Origin: Chloroflexota bacterium
GTDB taxonomy: Bacteria > Chloroflexota > Limnocylindria > QHBO01
Direction: 5' to 3'
Length of the DNA: 20,975 nt
NCBI GenBank assembly: GCA_013820865.1
Contig: JACDHU010000005.1
Location: 1 to 20,975 of the forward strand
Shown in pieces: positions 1 through 8,166 of the stretch; the stretch's first letter is position 1; the number at the start of each line of letters is the position of its first letter. The position numbers and the translations under genes are program-made. The notes under the pieces were generated by a model. The model searched no databases and was not told where the DNA came from. It was given only the letters and a program-made list of their open reading frames with translations.

Positions 1-582
1 CGTGGGATCCACGGCGCGTAGCGCCTCCGGCCCATCGAGCAGGAGAACCTGGAGCCGCGCCAGCTCGGCGTCCCAGTTGCCCGCCAACGACAACGATTGA
101 AGTCCCAGAAAAGCGAGCACGTCATCCACGCGCCAATTGGACCGCTGCGCGCGGAGGACCACGAGCTCATGTGGACGGGGCGTTGCCAGCGCGGCGGCGT
201 TCACGCCGGCGACGTAGGCCGTGACGGTCGCGATCACGTCGTCGTCGAGAGCGGCAACCTGCGCGGCGGCCATGCGCCCGAAGCCCAAGGTGCGCGACAG
301 TCGGTCGATCGGCAGACCGGCCGGGCCGACCAGCGCCGCGAGCGTGCCGCGTCCGGCTCGCGCGAGGAGCTCGAGCTGGAACGCTCGGTCCTGCCCGTGG
401 CAGAAGCCGAGGCCGAACCAGGCGTCAGCGTCGGCAGCGGCCTCGATGTGCGGGATGCCCCAGCGGTCGCGGTTGATCGTGATTTCGGCAGTGACCCCGG
501 CGACGCGGAGCGACCCCCGCGTGCGTGCCAGCCGACGCCCGAGCACGCGCAGCAGCGAACGGAGGCGAGGACCAGCGGGCAT
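1..582 (-). CDS. Penicillin acylase (penicillin amidase) family protein, N-terminal part, cut by the window edge
   Basis: Reading the minus strand from an ATG at 582 gives 194 open codons that run off the left edge with no stop. Residues of about 34 to 75 carry the hallmark start of the penicillin amidase alpha chain: ITINRDRWGIPHIEA followed by AWFGLGFCHGQDRAFQLELL. These Ntn hydrolases cleave amides (beta-lactam side chains, acyl-homoserine lactones, other N-acyl compounds) after self-processing. The nucleophile Ser that begins the beta chain should lie beyond the edge, so activity and substrate cannot be judged. No convincing signal peptide is seen: the first 30 residues are Arg-rich and amphipathic. 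No Shine-Dalgarno precedes the ATG. An in-frame GTG at 600 is an alternative start. The gene is divergent from the membrane-protein gene starting at 616, with 33 bases between them. Confidence 0.85.
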   Translation of the reverse strand, partial: MPAGPRLRSLLRVLGRRLARTRGSLRVAGVTAEITINRDRWGIPHIEAAADADAWFGLGFCHGQDRAFQLELLARAGRGTLAALVGPAGLPIDRLSRTLGFGRMAAAQVAALDDDVIATVTAYVAGVNAAALATPRPHELVVLRAQRSNWRVDDVLAFLGLQSLSLAGNWDAELARLQVLLLDGPEALRAVDPT

Positions 583-601
583 CGGTGAGCATGATGCCAC
601 C

Positions 602-608
602 GTATACT
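602..608 (+). promoter_or_regulatory. -10-like box for a probably leaderless transcript, palindromic core
   Basis: TATACT at 603-608 matches the TATAAT consensus at five of six positions and ends seven bases before the GTG start at 616. There is no Shine-Dalgarno in between, so transcription would begin at or next to the start codon. The core GTATAC (602-607) is a perfect palindrome and also faces the divergent penicillin-acylase gene. No good -35 hexamer is visible. Confidence 0.45.
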
Positions 609-615
609 CGCCGGC

Positions 616-1161
616 GTGAGTCGCACCATCGAGTTGATCGCCGGACTGCTCCTGTTGCTCGTCGGCGTCGTGGTGCTGGCCAGCGAACCGTTCATCGGCT
701 TCCTTCGCGACCTCGGCATCGGCGACGATGTCCTGGCGTGGTGGCCGCTGCTGATCATCGGCCTGTCGCTCTTCTTTCTGGTGCCGAGCCTGCTCGGTCG
801 CCAGAACCGACGGCTTCGAGCGGGCATGGTCATTCCCGGCGTCATCCTGGCCGGCGTGGGCGGCGCGCTGCTCTACACCAGCCTGAGCGACCGATGGGCG
901 GCCTGGAGCTACCTGTGGAGCGTCCTCCCCTTCAGCTTCGGACTCGGCATGTACGCCGCCGGATGGATCGCCGATGCGCCGGCATTCAAGTGGATCGGCT
1001 CCGGCATTGCCGTCGGTGGCGTGATCGCCTACCTCGTCTTCGCCATCGCCTTCGGGGGCGAGGCGTTCCGGCTCATCGCCGCAATCGGCATCCTGGGGCT
1101 GGGTCTGGCCTTGACCATCGGGGGCCTCGCCGATCGTCTGAGCCGCAAGTCACCGGCCTAG
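616..1161 (+). CDS. Six-helix integral membrane protein, unknown function (LiaF N-terminal/DUF5668-like)
   Basis: This is a 181-residue protein that is hydrophobic almost throughout. Predicted membrane segments lie near residues 4-22, 42-62, 70-89, 94-113, 124-145 and 150-170, with short loops. The segment WWPLLIIGLSLFF resembles the repeated WPLLLIG motif of LiaF-type N-terminal and DUF5668 membrane domains, but no soluble LiaF domain follows. It ends in a basic tail (RLSRKSPA), which suggests a cytoplasmic C terminus. The GTG start at 616 has no Shine-Dalgarno and sits just behind a TATACT box. Its stop lies 86 bases from the stop of the convergent peptidase gene. Function is not assignable; the family guess is weak, but coding status is strong because membrane periodicity and codon usage hold over the full length. 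Confidence 0.75.
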   Translation: MSRTIELIAGLLLLLVGVVVLASEPFIGFLRDLGIGDDVLAWWPLLIIGLSLFFLVPSLLGRQNRRLRAGMVIPGVILAGVGGALLYTSLSDRWAAWSYLWSVLPFSFGLGMYAAGWIADAPAFKWIGSGIAVGGVIAYLVFAIAFGGEAFRLIAAIGILGLGLALTIGGLADRLSRKSPA

Positions 1162-1192
1162 TCAAGACCACCCCTCAGTCTCACTCTTGTGA

Positions 1193-1214
1193 GCTGGCAC
1201 GATCAAGTGCCAGC
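1193..1214. terminator. Hairpin between convergent genes, possible bidirectional terminator
   Basis: GCTGGCAC (1193-1200) and GTGCCAGC (1207-1214) form a perfect 8-bp stem with a six-base loop. It lies between the stop codons of two convergent genes (1161 and 1248), the expected place for a shared terminator. No U-tract follows on either strand, so factor-independent termination is uncertain. Confidence 0.45.
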
Positions 1215-1247
1215 AGCGATCTCTGAATGCGGATGTTCTGGAGTGTC

Positions 1248-3227
1248 CTAGTGTTTCAGGTGGCGGTCGAACCAGGCGAGAATCCGCTCCATGCGGTCGA
1301 TCCGGCGATCCGGCCGGCCCGAGCTCTTCATCGAGTGATGCTCCTCGGGATAGAGGATCATCTCGACCTCGCGTCCAAGCACCTTGAGCGCCGTGAAGAA
1401 CTGCTCGTTGTCCGACGCCGGACAGATCCGGTCCTCTTCCGACTGCAGCATGAGCAGCGGGGTGGTGACCCTCGCCACGTTGCGCATCGGGGAGGACTTC
1501 CACAGCGCCCGCATGCCCCGGTCGCTGAGCGGGTCGCCGAGACCCGCACGCCGGTTGTAGTAGACGCCGAAGAACGAGTTGGCCCAGGTGCTGATCTGGT
1601 TTGCCACGCCATTCTCGGCCGATGCCGCGGCGAACCGATCGGTGACCCCGACCAGCCATTGCGACAGGAACCCACCGTACGACAGGCCCATCACCGCCAG
1701 GCGCTCTGGATCCGCCAGGCCGCGCTCGACCGCTGCGCTGATCGCGGCCAGGGCGTCCTCTGCATCGACCTCACCCCACTTCGATGATAGTGCGTTGACC
1801 CAGGCGGCACCGAAGGTGGCCGAGCCCCGGATGTTCGGCATCAGGACGCGGTAACCCGCCGCACACAGGGTGAGGGCATCCATCGTCCCGCCCGGACCCC
1901 AGGCGCCGGTGGGACCACCGTGGAGGTGGAGGACCGTGGGGAGCCGGCGGCGTCCGGCGCCGGGTGGCGACGCCATCCACGCGTGGATCGGGCCGGCCGG
2001 GCCCGCCAGCTCGAGCTCGGACAGCTCCACCGACGGGAAGCGGCGCATCCACGAGGACCCCTCGCGACTGATCGGCCGCAGGCGGCCACGCTCGACCGCG
2101 TACAGGTCGCCGGCTCCGCCGTCGATCGCGGCGGCGATCACGATCCGGCCGTCGGCGGCTTGGATCCCGGAGGCGGCGACGCGCTGGGTCGCGTCGATCA
2201 GCGCCTCCGCGTCCCCGTCCAGCGTGACCCGATACGGGATGTCGCGCCCCCGATCGCCCACGATGACGCCGATGGTCGCATCGTCGATCCATGCCGGTCC
2301 CGGCGTCTCGTCGGTCATCAGCAGGTCGCACCACGCCCACTCGCCGATCGGGCGGTCGAGCGCCATGGTCAGCGGCCGCGGGCGACCGGCGGGCAGGTCC
2401 ATCACCCACAGGCCGGGAGGGACTTTGTCGGGCGGGTCATCGACATCGGTGCCGATGAAGGCCAGCTGGCGGCCATCGGGAGAGAACGCGGGTCGATCCG
2501 CGTCTCCTGCGAGGCTTGCCAGCTCGCGGATGCGCGGTCGCTTGGATCCTATCCCCACGCTCCAGATCTGCAGACGCGGCGAGATGGTGGTGTCGGGTCC
2601 CCGGTCGGCACTGAACGCGATGCGGCGGCCGTCGGGCGCCCAGGCGGGATGAAGGACGTCGAAGTCGCCGCTGGTCAGCTGCCGCGGACGGGCGCCCTCG
2701 CGCGCCGCCACGAGCCACAGATGGACGCGGCGGACGACGTGGCCGGAGTCGTCGTCACGGAAGTCGAGGCGCGTCAGGCGACGGGCAACCGGGGCCCGGC
2801 CCTTGCGATGGTCGCCCACGACGAAGCGATGGTCGCCGCCCTGTGCCACCAGCGCCAGACTCCGCCCGTCCCGGCTCCACAGCACGCTCGAGACGCCGTG
2901 CTCGAGGGTCGTGAGCTGCCATGCCTCGCCACCGTCAACGGGCAGGATCCAGGCTTGCCCCACGGCGTTCGGATCGCCGATCGAGGTTCGCACGAACGCG
3001 ACCCGCGAGCCATCGGGTGAGACGACGGGTGACGTGTCGCGCACGCGCCCCCGGGTCAGCTGACGCGCTCTGCCGCCGCGATAGGCGCGCCACCACACAT
3101 GCGACTCGTAGGCGTCGCGCCGAACGCGACGCAACGCGTAGACGACGGACGCGCCATCAGGCGCGACGCAGAATGATTCGACGGCAATCTGGGCGCGGAC
3201 GAGCGCGCGGGGGGTGGCTTCGGTCAT
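1248..3227 (-). CDS. S9 family serine peptidase (prolyl oligopeptidase / acylaminoacyl-peptidase type)
   Basis: This is a 659-residue protein of typical S9 layout. The N-terminal two thirds is a WD40/TolB-like beta-propeller with repeated SPDGSRVAF, APDGRRIAF and SPDGRQLAF blades; the C-terminal third, from about residue 425, is an alpha/beta hydrolase. Visible catalytic elements are the oxyanion-hole motif HGGP (437-440), nucleophile Ser516 in GLSYGG, Asp599 in SEEDR, and His631 (or 630) in EEHHS. Such enzymes remove dipeptides or acyl-amino acids from short peptides, with the propeller excluding folded proteins. No signal peptide is visible, so it is probably cytosolic. It is divergent from a peptide ABC operon, which fits a role in breaking down imported peptides; that link is inferred. 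The ATG at 3227 lacks a Shine-Dalgarno and is preceded by a TANNNT-type box. Confidence 0.9.
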   Translation of the reverse strand: MTEATPRALVRAQIAVESFCVAPDGASVVYALRRVRRDAYESHVWWRAYRGGRARQLTRGRVRDTSPVVSPDGSRVAFVRTSIGDPNAVGQAWILPVDGGEAWQLTTLEHGVSSVLWSRDGRSLALVAQGGDHRFVVGDHRKGRAPVARRLTRLDFRDDDSGHVVRRVHLWLVAAREGARPRQLTSGDFDVLHPAWAPDGRRIAFSADRGPDTTISPRLQIWSVGIGSKRPRIRELASLAGDADRPAFSPDGRQLAFIGTDVDDPPDKVPPGLWVMDLPAGRPRPLTMALDRPIGEWAWCDLLMTDETPGPAWIDDATIGVIVGDRGRDIPYRVTLDGDAEALIDATQRVAASGIQAADGRIVIAAAIDGGAGDLYAVERGRLRPISREGSSWMRRFPSVELSELELAGPAGPIHAWMASPPGAGRRRLPTVLHLHGGPTGAWGPGGTMDALTLCAAGYRVLMPNIRGSATFGAAWVNALSSKWGEVDAEDALAAISAAVERGLADPERLAVMGLSYGGFLSQWLVGVTDRFAAASAENGVANQISTWANSFFGVYYNRRAGLGDPLSDRGMRALWKSSPMRNVARVTTPLLMLQSEEDRICPASDNEQFFTALKVLGREVEMILYPEEHHSMKSSGRPDRRIDRMERILAWFDRHLKH

Positions 3228-3233
3228 GGCGAA

Positions 3234-3241
3234 AAAGTATG
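3234..3241 (-). promoter_or_regulatory. -10-like box upstream of the S9 peptidase, possible leaderless start
   Basis: On the minus strand CATACT (3241-3236) and the overlapping TACTTT (3239-3234) lie six to eight bases before the ATG at 3227. No Shine-Dalgarno is present. The match to TATAAT is four of six for CATACT. Confidence 0.35.
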
Positions 3242-3291
3242 GCGAGCCACATGCTGCTAGGTGCGCGGATTCCGCAGGATTGCCAGAAACG

Positions 3292-3321
3292 TTGACCGGA
3301 TTCCGTGGGGTGTGCCATTCT
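3292..3321 (+). promoter_or_regulatory. Candidate sigma70-type promoter for the ABC operon
   Basis: TTGACC (3292-3297) matches the -35 consensus at five of six positions. After an 18-base spacer comes CATTCT (3316-3321), a weak -10. It lies about 70 bases before the GTG at 3394, in the 166-base gap shared with the divergent peptidase gene. The gap holds no other gene. Confidence 0.4.
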
Positions 3322-3393
3322 CGCCCGCATCAGAGCGGCTGTCCCGCCCCGGGCATCCAACGCCGCTGTTAGCGACTGGAAGTAGGTGGGACA

Positions 3394-5106
3394 GTGCGAG
3401 TTCGTCGATTTCCCTTGGCAATCCTGATCATCCTCGGCCTGGTCCTGGCCGCGTGTGGAGCATCCCAGGGGTCGCCGAGCGCCGGCGCCAGCGAGCCGGT
3501 CAGCGGCTCCGCGCCACCATCCGACGGGGGAACCGCTACCGGTGGTACAGTGCGCATCGGCTGGGGAGGATCGCCGGACAGCCTGAACCCCGGCAACGGA
3601 GTCCTCGCGGAGTCCTACACGCTCTACGGGTTGATGTACGACGTGCCGATCGACATCACGTCGGACGGCGAATATGTGCCCGAGCTGGCCTCCGATTGGC
3701 AGGTATCGGATGACGGCCTGACCTGGACGCTCACGATCGTCGAGGATGCCACGTTCCACGATGGCGAGCCGCTCACCGCGGAGGACGTCGCCTACTCGCT
3801 CCAGCTGTACAAGGACACCGAGGGCTTCCCGTTCCTGCCGTCCTACGCCTCCTACTTCGAGACTATCGAGGCGCCGGACGCGACGACGGTGGTCCTGACC
3901 ACGGCCGAGCCGCTCGGCAACTTCGAGGCGAACATGGTGTTCATCTACGTGGTCCCGAAGCACATCTGGGAGGCGGAGGACGACCCGGTCGCCTTTCAGA
4001 ACCTCGAGATGATCGGTTCGGGACCGTTCAAGGTGGCCGAGTACTCCCAGGGCGAGTTCGTCGAGCTCGAGACGAACGCCGAGTACTGGCAGACGCCCGC
4101 CAACGTCGACGGCGTGATCTTCCAGACCATCGAGAACCCCGATGCCCGCGTCACCGCGCTCACTACGGGCGGGGTCGACGCGATCACCGAGTTCCCGGCG
4201 ACGGCCGTGAGCACGCTCCAGAACGATGACAACGTGACCGTCCACATCGCCGACATCGGTGCCGGCGGTGCGTTCCGCGACGTCTTCTTCAACGTCGTCA
4301 GCGACGAGGACTGCCCGCCTGACGACGGCGTCTGCTCGGGCCACCCGGCGCTCAAGGATCTCGCGGTCCGGCAGGCGCTGGCCACCGCGGTCGACAAGCA
4401 GCAGATCATCGATGTCGCCACGCTCGGCACCAGCTCGCCGGGCCTGTCGCTGGTTCCTCCGGGGCTCGGCGACTTCTTCGCGAGCGACGTTCAGGACTAC
4501 GCCTATGACGTCGACGCGGCGAATGCCCTGCTGGACGATGCCGGCTACGAGGACAGCGACGGCGACGGCGTGCGCGAGTGCCTGGCCGACCAGGACTGCG
4601 ACGACCTTACCTTCCGCTTCAACTACGCCGATGACATCGACACGGCACCGCGCGAGGCGGAGCTGCTCCAGGGCATGTGGTCGGACATCGGCGTGGCGAT
4701 CGAGATCCAGGGGCTGGATCCCGACACCCTGACCAGCGTGTGCTGCCCGACCTTCGACTACGACGTGATGCTGTGGGGCTGGGGCTCCGACCCGGATCCG
4801 GCATTCCTGCTCGGCGTCGGCCTCTGCTCGGAGATCGGCTCCGGATTCAGCGAGACCGGGTACTGCAATCCCGACTTCGACGATCTCTACGCCCGCCAGG
4901 GAGTGGAGACCGATCCGGATGCCCGCGTCGAGCTCATCCGCGAGATGCAGCGCATCCTGGTGGAGGATCTGCCGTACATCATCCCGTACTACCAGGTCTC
5001 GATCCAGGCGTGGCGCAGTGACACCTTCACCGGATGGTTGGAGAACGATCCCACCCTCGGGCTGGAGGACTCGGCCTCGCTCATCAACCTGCGACCGGCC
5101 GAGTAG
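3394..5106 (+). CDS. Extracellular solute-binding lipoprotein, family 5 (oligopeptide/dipeptide ABC transporter)
   Basis: This is a 570-residue lipoprotein. The N terminus has basic residues, a hydrophobic stretch (8-18) and a lipobox LAAC with the lipidated Cys at 21, followed by a Ser/Gly/Pro-rich linker. The mature part shows the SBP_bac_5 pattern: WQVSDDGLTWTLTI, TFHDGEPLTAEDVAYS, and IGSGPFKV. It would capture peptides or similar solutes outside the membrane and deliver them to the permeases downstream. Residues 387-393 (DSDGDGV) form the Asp-rich calcium-loop-like insert seen in many members, followed here by an extra Cys pair (CLADQDC), with further Cys pairs near SDEDCPPDDGVC and at CC before PTFDYD; these could form disulfides. 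The GTG start is backed by an AGGTGG Shine-Dalgarno at 3384-3389. The ligand cannot be named from sequence. Confidence 0.92.
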   Translation: MRVRRFPLAILIILGLVLAACGASQGSPSAGASEPVSGSAPPSDGGTATGGTVRIGWGGSPDSLNPGNGVLAESYTLYGLMYDVPIDITSDGEYVPELASDWQVSDDGLTWTLTIVEDATFHDGEPLTAEDVAYSLQLYKDTEGFPFLPSYASYFETIEAPDATTVVLTTAEPLGNFEANMVFIYVVPKHIWEAEDDPVAFQNLEMIGSGPFKVAEYSQGEFVELETNAEYWQTPANVDGVIFQTIENPDARVTALTTGGVDAITEFPATAVSTLQNDDNVTVHIADIGAGGAFRDVFFNVVSDEDCPPDDGVCSGHPALKDLAVRQALATAVDKQQIIDVATLGTSSPGLSLVPPGLGDFFASDVQDYAYDVDAANALLDDAGYEDSDGDGVRECLADQDCDDLTFRFNYADDIDTAPREAELLQGMWSDIGVAIEIQGLDPDTLTSVCCPTFDYDVMLWGWGSDPDPAFLLGVGLCSEIGSGFSETGYCNPDFDDLYARQGVETDPDARVELIREMQRILVEDLPYIIPYYQVSIQAWRSDTFTGWLENDPTLGLEDSASLINLRPAE

Positions 5107-5122
5107 AAGCGGGTCAGGATCC

Positions 5123-5150
5123 GGGGCCGGGCGTCGTCACGCTCGGCCCC
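5123..5150 (+). terminator. Strong GC hairpin between binding-protein and permease genes
   Basis: GGGGCCGGGCGT (5123-5134) pairs with ACGCTCGGCCCC (5139-5150) in a 12-bp stem containing one G-U pair and a four-base loop. It starts 16 bases after the binding-protein stop. Only a short GTTCC follows, so it may be a leaky terminator or an mRNA-stabilising structure that raises binding-protein levels above those of the permeases, an arrangement known in many ABC operons. Confidence 0.6.
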
Positions 5151-5198
5151 GTTCCGTACCCGGCGAGGGACTCTCAACGTGATGGCTGACGTCGACCG

Positions 5199-6206
5199 AT
5201 GAGCGGGCGGGGCGGATACCTGCTGCGCAAGATTGGCTGGGCGCTGCTCACGATCTTCGTGGTGATCACCTTCAACTTCGTGCTGTTCCGGGTCCTGCCC
5301 GGCGACCCGGCGAAGTCCGGGCTACGGGACCCGCGCCTGAACCCGGCCGCGGTGGAGGCACTCCGTGAGCGGTTCGGGATCGACAAGCCGGTGTTCCTCA
5401 ACCTCGAGGGCGGCAACCCGTTCGACTCGCAATTCGTGGCCTACTTCGGGGCGCTCAGCCGCGGTGACCTCGGGACGAGCTACGCGTTTCGCGATCAGCC
5501 GGTCAGCGAACTCATCGGCCAAGCGCTGGGGAACACGTTGTGGTTGATCCTGCCCTCCCAGTTCCTGGCCATCGTGTTCGGAGCCAGTCTCGGGCTGTTT
5601 GCGGCGTGGCGCCGGGGTCGGGCGCTGGACGTGACCGCCCTCACCTTCAGCCTGTTCATGTGGTCGCTGCCGACGTTCTTCCTCGGCATCATCCTGCTCA
5701 TCATCGGCGCGAACTGGTTCGGGCTGCCCACCGCCGGGCGGATCACCATCGGGGCGGGCTTCGAATCGCCACTGGACGTCGCGATCGACGTCGGGCGCCA
5801 CCTCATCCTGCCGACGCTGACCCTCACCCTGGTCCTGCTCGGCGAGTACATGCTCATCATGCGCAGCAGCGTGCTCGACGTCTTCGGGGAGGACTACATC
5901 CTGACCGCGCGCGCCAAGGGCCTCTCGACGTACCGCATCATTCGCCACCACGCGTTGCGCAACGCGATCCTGCCGATGGTGACGCTCATCGCCCTCAACC
6001 TGGGATTCACCGTCTCCGGCGCCATCCAGGTCGAGGCGGTCTACTCGTGGCCGGGACTCGGGGCGCTAACGGTCAACGCGGTGGGAGACCGCGACTTCCC
6101 GGTGCTGCAGGGGGCCTTCCTGCTCATCGCGGTGGCGGTGGTGCTGGCGAACCTCATCGCGGAGCTCATCTATGGCTGGCTCGATCCGCGGGTCAGCGAG
6201 GCATGA
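5199..6206 (+). CDS. ABC transporter permease, DppB/OppB type
   Basis: This is a 335-residue inner-membrane permease. It opens with the family pattern of one N-terminal helix (LLRKIGWALLTIFVVITFNFVLFRVLPGDPA), a periplasmic region with LSRGDLGTSYAF, then five further helices. The cytoplasmic EAA-type coupling loop is visible as EDYILTARAKGLSTYRIIRHHALRNAILP, which contacts the ATPases. The C-terminal FPVLQGAFLLIAV helix is also typical. It pairs with the next permease to form the channel. The ATG at 5199 has no Shine-Dalgarno. It overlaps by ATGA the stop of a six-codon upstream ORF that does have one, so translational coupling is possible. Confidence 0.93.
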   Translation: MSGRGGYLLRKIGWALLTIFVVITFNFVLFRVLPGDPAKSGLRDPRLNPAAVEALRERFGIDKPVFLNLEGGNPFDSQFVAYFGALSRGDLGTSYAFRDQPVSELIGQALGNTLWLILPSQFLAIVFGASLGLFAAWRRGRALDVTALTFSLFMWSLPTFFLGIILLIIGANWFGLPTAGRITIGAGFESPLDVAIDVGRHLILPTLTLTLVLLGEYMLIMRSSVLDVFGEDYILTARAKGLSTYRIIRHHALRNAILPMVTLIALNLGFTVSGAIQVEAVYSWPGLGALTVNAVGDRDFPVLQGAFLLIAVAVVLANLIAELIYGWLDPRVSEA

Positions 6207-6210
6207 GCCG

Positions 6211-8166
6211 ATGAGCGTCCTGATCGAGGCAACCGCGCCACCCAGCGTCGAGCCGCGAGGTGCCCTGCGCTCGTTCCTGCGCCACCGCATGGGCGTGATC
6301 GGGGCGGCGATGCTCGCGCTTGCCGTCTTCGTGGCGGTCGCCGCGCCCGTGCTGGCGCCGTACGACCCGTATGCGAACGTGCGGGTCAGCATCCTCGACA
6401 TCTACCAGGCGCCGTCGGGCGAGCACTTCCTCGGGACGGACGACGGCGGCAAGGACGTCTTCTCATCGCTGCTCTACGGCGCGAGGGTCTCCCTGATCGC
6501 CGGGTTCGCGGCGGCCGCCATCGCCCTGTTCATCGGCGGCCTGGTGGGCATCGTGGCTGGCTACCGGGGCGGATGGGTCGGATCGGTGCTCATGCGCATC
6601 ACCGACTTCTTCCTGGTCATCCCCGACCTGGCGCTGCAGATCGTGCTGGTTGCCATCATCGGCCCCTCGCTGGGGACGATCATCTTCGTCATCGGCATCC
6701 TGGGCTGGACGACGACGGCGCGACTCGTGCGGTCCCAGGCGCTGACGGTCCGCGAGCGCAAGTACGTCATGCGCGCCCGGGCCATCGGGGCGGGAGATGC
6801 GCACATCCTGCGGCGGCACATCCTGCCGGCGGTGCTGCCGCTCATGCTGGCGAACATGGTGCTCGTCATCAGCCTGGCGATCCTTTCCGAGTCGACCCTC
6901 GCCTTCCTGGGCCTCGGCGACCCGACGGTCATCAGCTGGGGCCAGATGCTGAACTTCGCCTTCGGCCGCGGGGCCGTCAGTGCTGGCGCGTGGTGGGCGC
7001 TGCTGCCGCCGGGCTTCGCGATCGTGTGGGTCGTGCTCGGGACGACCCTGCTCGGCACGGCCCTCGAGGATGCGCTCAACCCACGCCTCAAGCGACATCA
7101 TCTCGAGGCGGCAGGGTCGGACGTGGCGCGGGGCCGCGACGTCCCGACGCTCGACGCGCCGACGCTGGCCATGACGGGGAGCTCAGCCGATGCGTCGCCG
7201 ATTCTTCGCGTCCGCGACCTGTCGATCGAGTTCGACACCACGGCCGGGCCGAAGCTGGCCGTCGAGGGCGTGAGCTTCGATCTCAACCGGGGGGAGACGC
7301 TGGGGCTCGTCGGCGAATCGGGCTGCGGCAAGACGACGACGGTGCTCGGGGTGCTGCGGCTGCTGCCGCCGGGTGGGCGCGTCGTGTCGGGCAGCGTCTG
7401 GTTCGACGGCGACGACCTGTTGGGCATCGACGGTCCGGCGCTGCGATCATTCCGCTGGACCCGACTGTCCCTCGTATTCCAGGGCGCGATGAACGCCCTC
7501 AACCCGGTCCGTACGGTCGGGGACCAGATCGCCGAGGCGGTGCGTCTCCACGCACCTGGCACCACGAAGCGCGAGGCCGCCGATCAGGTGGCGGAGCTGC
7601 TCGAGCGGGTGGGGATCGGGCGGCGTCGCGCGAACGAGTACCCGCACACCTACTCGGGTGGGATGCGGCAACGGGCGATGATCGCGCTGGCGCTGTCCTG
7701 CGGCCCGGACGTCATCGTGGCCGACGAGCCGACGACGGCGCTCGACGTGATGATCCAGGCGCAGATCCTCGAGCTGCTGGGGGGAATCGCCCGGGACTTC
7801 GGGACGGGCATCATCATTGTGACCCACGACCTCGGCGTGGTGGCACAGGTGTGCGACCGGGTGGTCGTCATGTATGGCGGTGGGGTCGCCGAGGAGAACC
7901 AAGCCGCCACGCTGTTCCGCGAGCCGCAGCACCCGTACACCCAGGAGCTGCTGCAGTCGTTCCCGGACCTCGCGCACCCCGATCGTCCGCTGCGCGGCAT
8001 CCCCGGCTCCCCGCCGCGCATCGATGACATGCCGGTTGGGTGCCGTTTCGCACCTCGTTGCCCGCATGCCTTCGATCGCTGCGGGGCCGAGCGGCCGCCC
8101 GACTACCCGGCCGCCGGCGGTCGCGCGGCGTGCTTCCTGCTCGACCCCGAGGAGCGTGGATCGTGA
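6211..8166 (+). CDS. Fused ABC transporter permease-ATPase (DppC-DppD type)
   Basis: One continuous 651-residue frame joins two proteins usually encoded separately. Residues of about 1-310 are a DppC-type permease: an N-terminal helix (MGVIGAAMLALAVFVAVAAPVLAPYDP), FLGTDDGGKDVFSSLLYGARVSL, and the EAA loop YVMRARAIGAGDAHILRRHILP. A linker rich in Ala, Arg and Asp (about 311-330) leads to the ATPase. That part has Walker A GESGCGKTT (from G368), a Q-loop (LVFQG), the signature YSGGMRQR, Walker B VIVADEP (501-507), an H-loop (VTHD) and the oligopeptide-transporter C-terminal Cys motif GCRFAPRCP. The ATG at 6211 has a GAGG Shine-Dalgarno at 6198-6201; an earlier in-frame start at 6172 overlaps the upstream gene and is less likely. 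An internal ATG at 7171 could start a separate ATPase but has no clear ribosome site. Confidence 0.92.
   Translation: MSVLIEATAPPSVEPRGALRSFLRHRMGVIGAAMLALAVFVAVAAPVLAPYDPYANVRVSILDIYQAPSGEHFLGTDDGGKDVFSSLLYGARVSLIAGFAAAAIALFIGGLVGIVAGYRGGWVGSVLMRITDFFLVIPDLALQIVLVAIIGPSLGTIIFVIGILGWTTTARLVRSQALTVRERKYVMRARAIGAGDAHILRRHILPAVLPLMLANMVLVISLAILSESTLAFLGLGDPTVISWGQMLNFAFGRGAVSAGAWWALLPPGFAIVWVVLGTTLLGTALEDALNPRLKRHHLEAAGSDVARGRDVPTLDAPTLAMTGSSADASPILRVRDLSIEFDTTAGPKLAVEGVSFDLNRGETLGLVGESGCGKTTTVLGVLRLLPPGGRVVSGSVWFDGDDLLGIDGPALRSFRWTRLSLVFQGAMNALNPVRTVGDQIAEAVRLHAPGTTKREAADQVAELLERVGIGRRRANEYPHTYSGGMRQRAMIALALSCGPDVIVADEPTTALDVMIQAQILELLGGIARDFGTGIIIVTHDLGVVAQVCDRVVVMYGGGVAEENQAATLFREPQHPYTQELLQSFPDLAHPDRPLRGIPGSPPRIDDMPVGCRFAPRCPHAFDRCGAERPPDYPAAGGRAACFLLDPEERGS

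Noticed and set aside
97..845. Open frames on both strands over the left edge (97-588 +, 221-619 +, 234-845 -)
   Set aside because: They are shadows of the penicillin-acylase gene, which reads through the edge in another minus frame, and of the membrane-protein gene; their products are Arg/Ser-rich with no family features.
1920..3020. 366-codon plus-strand frame opposite the S9 peptidase
   Set aside because: It is antisense to a gene with an intact catalytic triad; the product is low-complexity and charged, as expected of a GC-rich shadow frame.
3157..4344. 395-codon minus-strand frame opposite the binding-protein gene
   Set aside because: It overlaps the well-supported lipoprotein gene and shows only charged, repetitive composition.
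6573..8027. 484-codon plus-strand frame inside the permease-ATPase gene
   Set aside because: It is the +1 frame of a gene with complete ABC motifs; the Arg/Gly/Pro-rich product has no recognisable domain.
8040..8162. Longer N terminus for the second ATPase gene
   Set aside because: It would overlap the upstream gene by 127 bases, and the GTG at 8163 has a strong GAGGAG and the expected ATPase N terminus.
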